Of a stretch of DNA of 64,000 nucleotides, positions 59,817-64,000 are shown piece by piece. The notes under the pieces were generated by a model, which did not search any database, was not told where the DNA came from, and worked only from the letters and a program-made list of their open reading frames with translations. The stretch lies in the NCBI GenBank assembly GCA_963931865.1, contig OZ007512.1, positions 6,938,208-7,002,207 of the forward strand, in the 5' to 3' direction. This DNA comes from Axinella damicornis (Eukaryota > Porifera > Demospongiae > Axinellida > Axinellidae). The position numbers and the translations under genes were made by a program. The first letter of the stretch is position 1. The number at the start of each line of letters is the position of its first letter.

Positions 59817-60549
59817 GTGAGTTCACAACCACATAACAGTACTGCACTCCAATGAAATGTAATACAAGAAAAGATTGCACTTGAAGTGAAGTATTGCACA
59901 CGGCCATGAATTGAGTGCAGTACAACATTGAGAGTGTAGTGTTGTATTGCACAATCACTGGGATTCTATTATAGTGGAACCCCTTCCTAGCCTCGTACCC
60001 AGGCCTCCACAATTCTCTTCAGTCCCAGCATTACGAGTCATGGTTACAGCATTGCACCTGTAGTGAGCTGATGTGTTGAATTCATCTTGCTCATGTGCGA
60101 TTTGATGATCATTTGGAGAATATCTTTGCATCAGTACCTACTAGCTATAATAGCTATAGTGCATTGGAAATCAGCTTTTCAGAAACTTTCAAATGAGGTT
60201 GAAAGTGAATGTTGTCAGCTAGACATCACTGAATCTACCAATGAGTCAGCTAGTATACGCCAACAGAAGTGAGGCCTGAGTACGATAGAAGCTGATACTT
60301 GTACAAAAGCAGTCAATTGTGTTCCTTGTGTTGCTAAGTGTTGCTAGCCCATGCACCTAATCAGATGATAGTTGGTTGTTGACATGTTGTAAAGCATGTG
60401 TTGAGCACTGACGACATGAACTTTGCAATTATGGGATGTCACTGACCAATGAGTGCTGTAGCATAATGGACCACTTTGCATGTATATGTACACATGCAGC
60501 TGTGGTTGTGAATATGACAGTGGTTCTGTAGCACTATACATATTATCAC

Positions 60550-60646
60550 TAGCCTCGTTCCCAGTCCCGCGCCCAGCTTTCCGTCGCTGCTTAGTACGGT
60601 ACTAAGCAGCGACGGAAAGCTGGGCGCGGGACTGGGAACGAGGCTA
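60550..60646. mobile_element. Perfect palindromic TAGCCTCG element, 48-bp arms
   Basis: The arms 60550-60597 and 60599-60646 are exact reverse complements around a single G. TAGCCTCGTTCCCAGTCCCG is the outer end. TATTATCAC lies on both sides (60541-60549 and 60647-60655); counting A and T at the edges the direct match reaches 11 bp. A flawless palindrome implies recent insertion or repeated correction of the arms. Confidence 0.9.
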
Positions 60647-60670
60647 TATTATCACTACATACACATAATG

Positions 60671-60766
60671 TAGCCTCGTCCCCAGGCCTCCGCGCAGATT
60701 TTATCTCGCAGCGGTGGAGAAATTTCTCCATGGCTGCGAGATAAAATCTGGGCAGAGGCGAGGCTA
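60671..60766. mobile_element. Second palindromic TAGCCTCG element
   Basis: TAGCCTCGTCCCCAGGCCTC leads to AGATTTTATCTCGCAGC, which returns as GCTGCGAGATAAAATCT and GAGGCGAGGCTA. The core GGAGAAATTTCTCC is itself a palindrome. The flanks CACATAATG and CTCGTAATG agree at 7 of 9 positions. Confidence 0.75.
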
Positions 60767-62665
60767 CTCGTAATGTATGTATCACATATCACCAGTAAAT
60801 CATTGTCATTGCTGTGTAACCAAGCTATAGCTCACCAGTAAACTATCAGCATAAAGTGCACAGCTAGTTGTGCAACCTACTGTGTACAGTACCTGCAGAG
60901 GTTGCTACATGTCTGTTAGCTACACTAGTACTCATGCATGAAGTGTTTACGCCAGAATTACACAAATGACCTCCACATCCTGGCTGGGTAGTGAGTCCTG
61001 AGGTTGAGTGACTACACTGGCTGATCCAGAACAACAAGAGTAAGAAGTGGATTTCATAATTTTGCTGTGCGTACAGTTTTGAACTCAGGAAGACACCCGC
61101 AGCATGCACTGCATGACGGGCTGTTATCCAATGATAAATCAATGTGTGACTCGACTGACACCCAGTTCACTGTATGTTTTAATTCAATGGTTGCATGACC
61201 TCAACTGATAGGCCTACTATCAAGGAAGTATTAAGAGGAAGGATGTGGTGTCAAACAGAATCTGCATTTTGTCCAGCAAAGTATAGAGTCCTTACTACAG
61301 TTCCAAGAGCTCCTGCACATCTACTAGGTTAGTGGATGTTGCGTGGGGTTAGGTCTACGCCCAGGGAATACTTCATGGCCAAGCCTTCTAGTGTCTGGGC
61401 ATGGGTACACAAAGTGTAGGAGGTTTTGCTGTGTCCCAAGTGAGTTTTGAGCCATCTAAACAAGCAGTTTGATGGAGTAGCTAAACTGCCATGAAATTTT
61501 GGAATATAGGACGTCTGAGATTACATCTGCTGGCTTCTCGGGTGCCATAGCTTACAGCAGACATTGCTCCGGCAGTCGCTGGGTATGCCAGAGCTGTTCC
61601 GCTGCCCCCTGCCTTACACCATGACACTTCGCTTTGAACACTGCTATAACGACACATGTATGTTGAAGTGGTGGAAAACAGTGTACATGTTTGTAATTTC
61701 GCTACCAATTGATCCCAGTCTACAGTGACTTCAGTACGCCGGGCAAGGATAATTGCACTAGTTTCTATAGTTCGATCAGAATGTATATATCAAGCCCCAG
61801 GAGCTCATCTCAATAATACGTGTCACAATTGCAATTTTGTTCACATTCAAGTTTGCCAACTGTCTTGTATACTCATACAGTTTCAGTGTTTCAAAGGAGG
61901 TAAAATGACTATCAATTGCAAACATCGTGTGAAAACTGGACACATGTGGTGAGGTCATTAGATCGGAGTTGGTGTGTCATAACATTGCTATACCACATTT
62001 CACCGGCAAGCTGCTCTCGCATTACTGGAAGCAAGTCATTGCAAGTCTGGCAGCCTAGCAACACAGTTTATGAGTACCTCTGAGAACAGGACAGGATTGG
62101 CTCACAAACACTTTTGGTTACATCCAGTAGTAAGCCAGAGCTCAAAACTGTTTTCAGCTGTGGCTTACTACTGGACGTGTGTCCAAGCACGGCTATATCA
62201 TGTAACTGAAAGTGTTTGTGCAAGTGCCAGAACTGTTATAGTTATGGCACTTGCACAAGTATGCCCCATGCAGACTGGCTACCCCATGCACTGGTGTGCT
62301 CTCATAGTAGCTAGTACATTGTCACAACCCACTAAATATTTCACATGGTCGGGCACTGACAGTGTAGAGTTGTGGCTATAGTCCTGCGGGGAGCTATACA
62401 AACATAAACATGACCAATTGTCCAAAGAGTTGCTGTCCGTAACTACTCATCAACTCACTCAGTCTGATCACTGGAAGAACCTGACTCTGGTCCTTAGCTG
62501 GGTTGTATACTCTGTGCAGCTGGTGGCTTGAGAGGCTTGTGGGTGGAGTTTCATTGCCACTTCCTAGATCCTATAAGGTTCAGAGTACATGGGTCATGTT
62601 GACATCTTGTACTCTGTAATCTTACAACACATTACAACATCAGTGCCAGCACAACTGTAATAATT

Positions 62666-63110
62666 TGGGGCAAGCGTGATCTAGCCCTACATACGTAGAT
62701 GAGTTTGCTGCAAATTTTCAATATCTTTATTTCGTATATTGTTTGGGTGGCCAGGAGGGCCGAATTTATTGCTGGGGGCTACCTTGACACCACGTGCAAT
62801 CACGAGCCATGAACAGTCACAACAAGGACAGAGGCCCGGATACACGGACCTGTCACTTCAATACCTACAGCGATGGGGGCTACCACACCACACTGCATGC
62901 CCTGGGCAAGAGCAATTTCATCTGTCGATGCCATCTATGGACAACTGTGCAGCGTGCATGTGTGCTAGGCTGCTCCAGCTAGCCTGACTCACAGTTCCTG
63001 TGTTGAGCCAGTTTGTGTAACTAATAGTATTCTGGGGTCTGAGGTTGTGCTATTCTCAGTCACATTGTCATCATATGCTCACATTCTGCACACACACTTG
63101 CTCATATACT
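62666..63110. mobile_element. Relic of the GGGGCGAG element
   Basis: Starts GGGGCAAGCGTGATCTAGCC, keeps GATGAGTTTGCTGCAAATTTTC and, after divergence, ACACTTGCTCATATACTC near the expected end. It is shorter and older than the tandem copies at 30281-32637. Confidence 0.5.
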
Positions 63111-63414
63111 CATAATTAATGTACCCAGAACCACTTGTGGCAATGAAAGTTTGAGCACATCAGGTTCTCCTCCAGCTGTTGGCTACTAGCTATAGTGCAA
63201 CCCTATTGTCAGTTACTCTCATGTACACAGTGAGACAAGTTCCCATGAATCCCACTGTTGACACTTGTTTCTCATGCAGCAGTGATCACAAAGCATGCAG
63301 TGACTGTTAGTGACTACTGCTTGTTGTGCTGAAACTAATTTCACCATGGTACATTCAGCTACGGATGTCCACTGTACTCCTAAAGTGAGCACTGCTATTC
63401 TACCCTCACTTTAG

Positions 63415-63711
63415 GTCTGCTACATGAGTCTCATCTGGACGTTATAGTGAACGAGCTGAGTACCGTGAGTGCAAAATGGGAGAAGTTAGGGGAACAACTG
63501 GGAGTGCCCCACTATCACCTGGAAGACATCCGTACTCAGTACTCTGAACCTGCTGACAGCATGAGGGAGTTGGTCAAGCAGTGGCTGAAGCAAGACTATC
63601 GTGAAGGTTTGGAAGGTTTCACCACCTGGAATCACATTGTTCTTGCTCTGAAGAATCCTAATGTTGGGGAGTCACAGCTAGGAGACGATTTGAAACAAAA
63701 ATACCTTCCAG
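63415..63711 (+). CDS. Exon 5: third Death domain (gene continues beyond the window)
   Basis: Acceptor CACTTTAG and donor CCAG|GTGAAT; phase 1 in and out, 297 bp. LLHESHLDVIVNELSTVSAK, WEKLGEQLGVPHYHLEDIRT, MRELVKQWLKQDYREG, FTTWNHIVLALKNPN and LGDDLKQKY show all the Death-domain landmarks. It is the closest of the three to a textbook sequence (W..LG..LG). The open frame read past the donor is intronic. Downstream exons must lie beyond 64000, so the total number of domains and any effector module (NACHT, kinase, caspase-recruitment) are unknown. Confidence 0.8.
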
Positions 63712-64000
63712 GTGAATTATTTTACACATTCACTATTCATTCCCCATTAAATGACAGAATTGCGTTGCTCAATCGTTGGCTGTCATGGCCATAACAACTA
63801 ATAGGTACAGGGTGGGCCATTGTGAAGCCTTAGGTTGCCAGGAAGAATGTAGTTTTGGGAGAGTGGCTTGGAACAATGGTAGCTAATTGTGCTCCCACTG
63901 GCACCATTTACACCAATTACATTAAGTGAGCTTCCAATCATAACTACACACCATTCCAAGAGTGCAATGCAATTTGTTTACTTCACCACATGTGCTCCAA

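Larger units (their letters stand above)
59817..63414 (+). other. Intron 4 of the 2A-leader Death-domain gene
   Basis: GTGAGT donor and CTTTAG acceptor, 3.6 kb. It contains two palindromic TAGCCTCG elements (60550-60646, 60671-60766), a half copy near 59990 and a relic of the GGGGCGAG element (62666-63110). Confidence 0.45.

Noticed and set aside
60183..60272. Plus-strand stretch after TTTTCAG as a further exon of the Death-domain gene
   Set aside because: The open frame needs phase 0 while the preceding exon ends in phase 1; in phase 1 it hits a stop soon.

Overview
The window looks like nuclear DNA of a marine invertebrate animal, most likely a sponge. The reasons are short exons with GT/AG introns, a Death-domain gene with a 2A-type leader, an adhesion-GPCR remnant, a kinase exon of a type I associate with sponge kinase expansions (from memory, unchecked), and a very dense load of short non-autonomous DNA transposons. 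There are no operons, rRNA genes or CRISPR arrays. Most long open frames are low-complexity or transposon shadows and were left out.

The main live gene starts at 49751 on the + strand and runs off the right edge. Five exons (49751-49922, 52159-52290, 54378-54632, 59547-59816, 63415-63711) join in one frame, every visible junction being phase 1. The product begins with a leader holding a hydrophobic segment, then a 2A-type ribosome-skipping motif (GDIEINPGP), then at least three Death domains. It is probably an intracellular signalling or innate-immunity adaptor. A second, intronless, possible gene (35862-36716, -) encodes 284 residues of unknown function.

Gene remnants: a decayed adhesion-GPCR gene on the - strand at 1.3-5.9 kb (TM6 and TM7 exons, the latter with an in-frame TGA, plus likely GAIN-stalk exons); an exon-like piece with an in-frame TGA at 14.0-14.2 kb (-); and a protein-kinase N-lobe exon (14530-14844, -) lying inside a hAT-like element. 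Retroelement and transposase relics are a non-LTR reverse transcriptase (9.85-10.3 kb) and a Tc1/mariner-type DDE transposase (23.3-24.3 kb, -).

The rest is mostly repeats, several with target-site duplications readable by eye. (a) A family with termini TAGCCTCGTTCCCAG, terminal inverted repeats from very short to about 155 bp and 9-bp duplications (Mutator-like pattern): 13659, 39927, 47938, 51417, 60550, 60671 and fragments. (b) Other 9-bp-duplication foldbacks at 13272, 16121, 25371 and 33218. (c) TTAA-flanked elements at 444, 17816, 29273 and 50337 (piggyBac-like). (d) hAT-like CAG...CTG elements at 6894, 8590, 9360, 14395 and 49174, several with long G runs. (e) A 770-bp element with GGGGCGAGCGTGAGCGAG ends, three times in tandem at 30281-32637 with relics at 7.55 and 62.7 kb. 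(f) A duplicated satellite block at 38.8-41.3 kb.

Two insertions can be checked against an uninterrupted copy of the same host sequence inside this window (39927-40399 and 30281-32637). All exon calls are by eye from splice motifs, phase and protein resemblance; no search was run.
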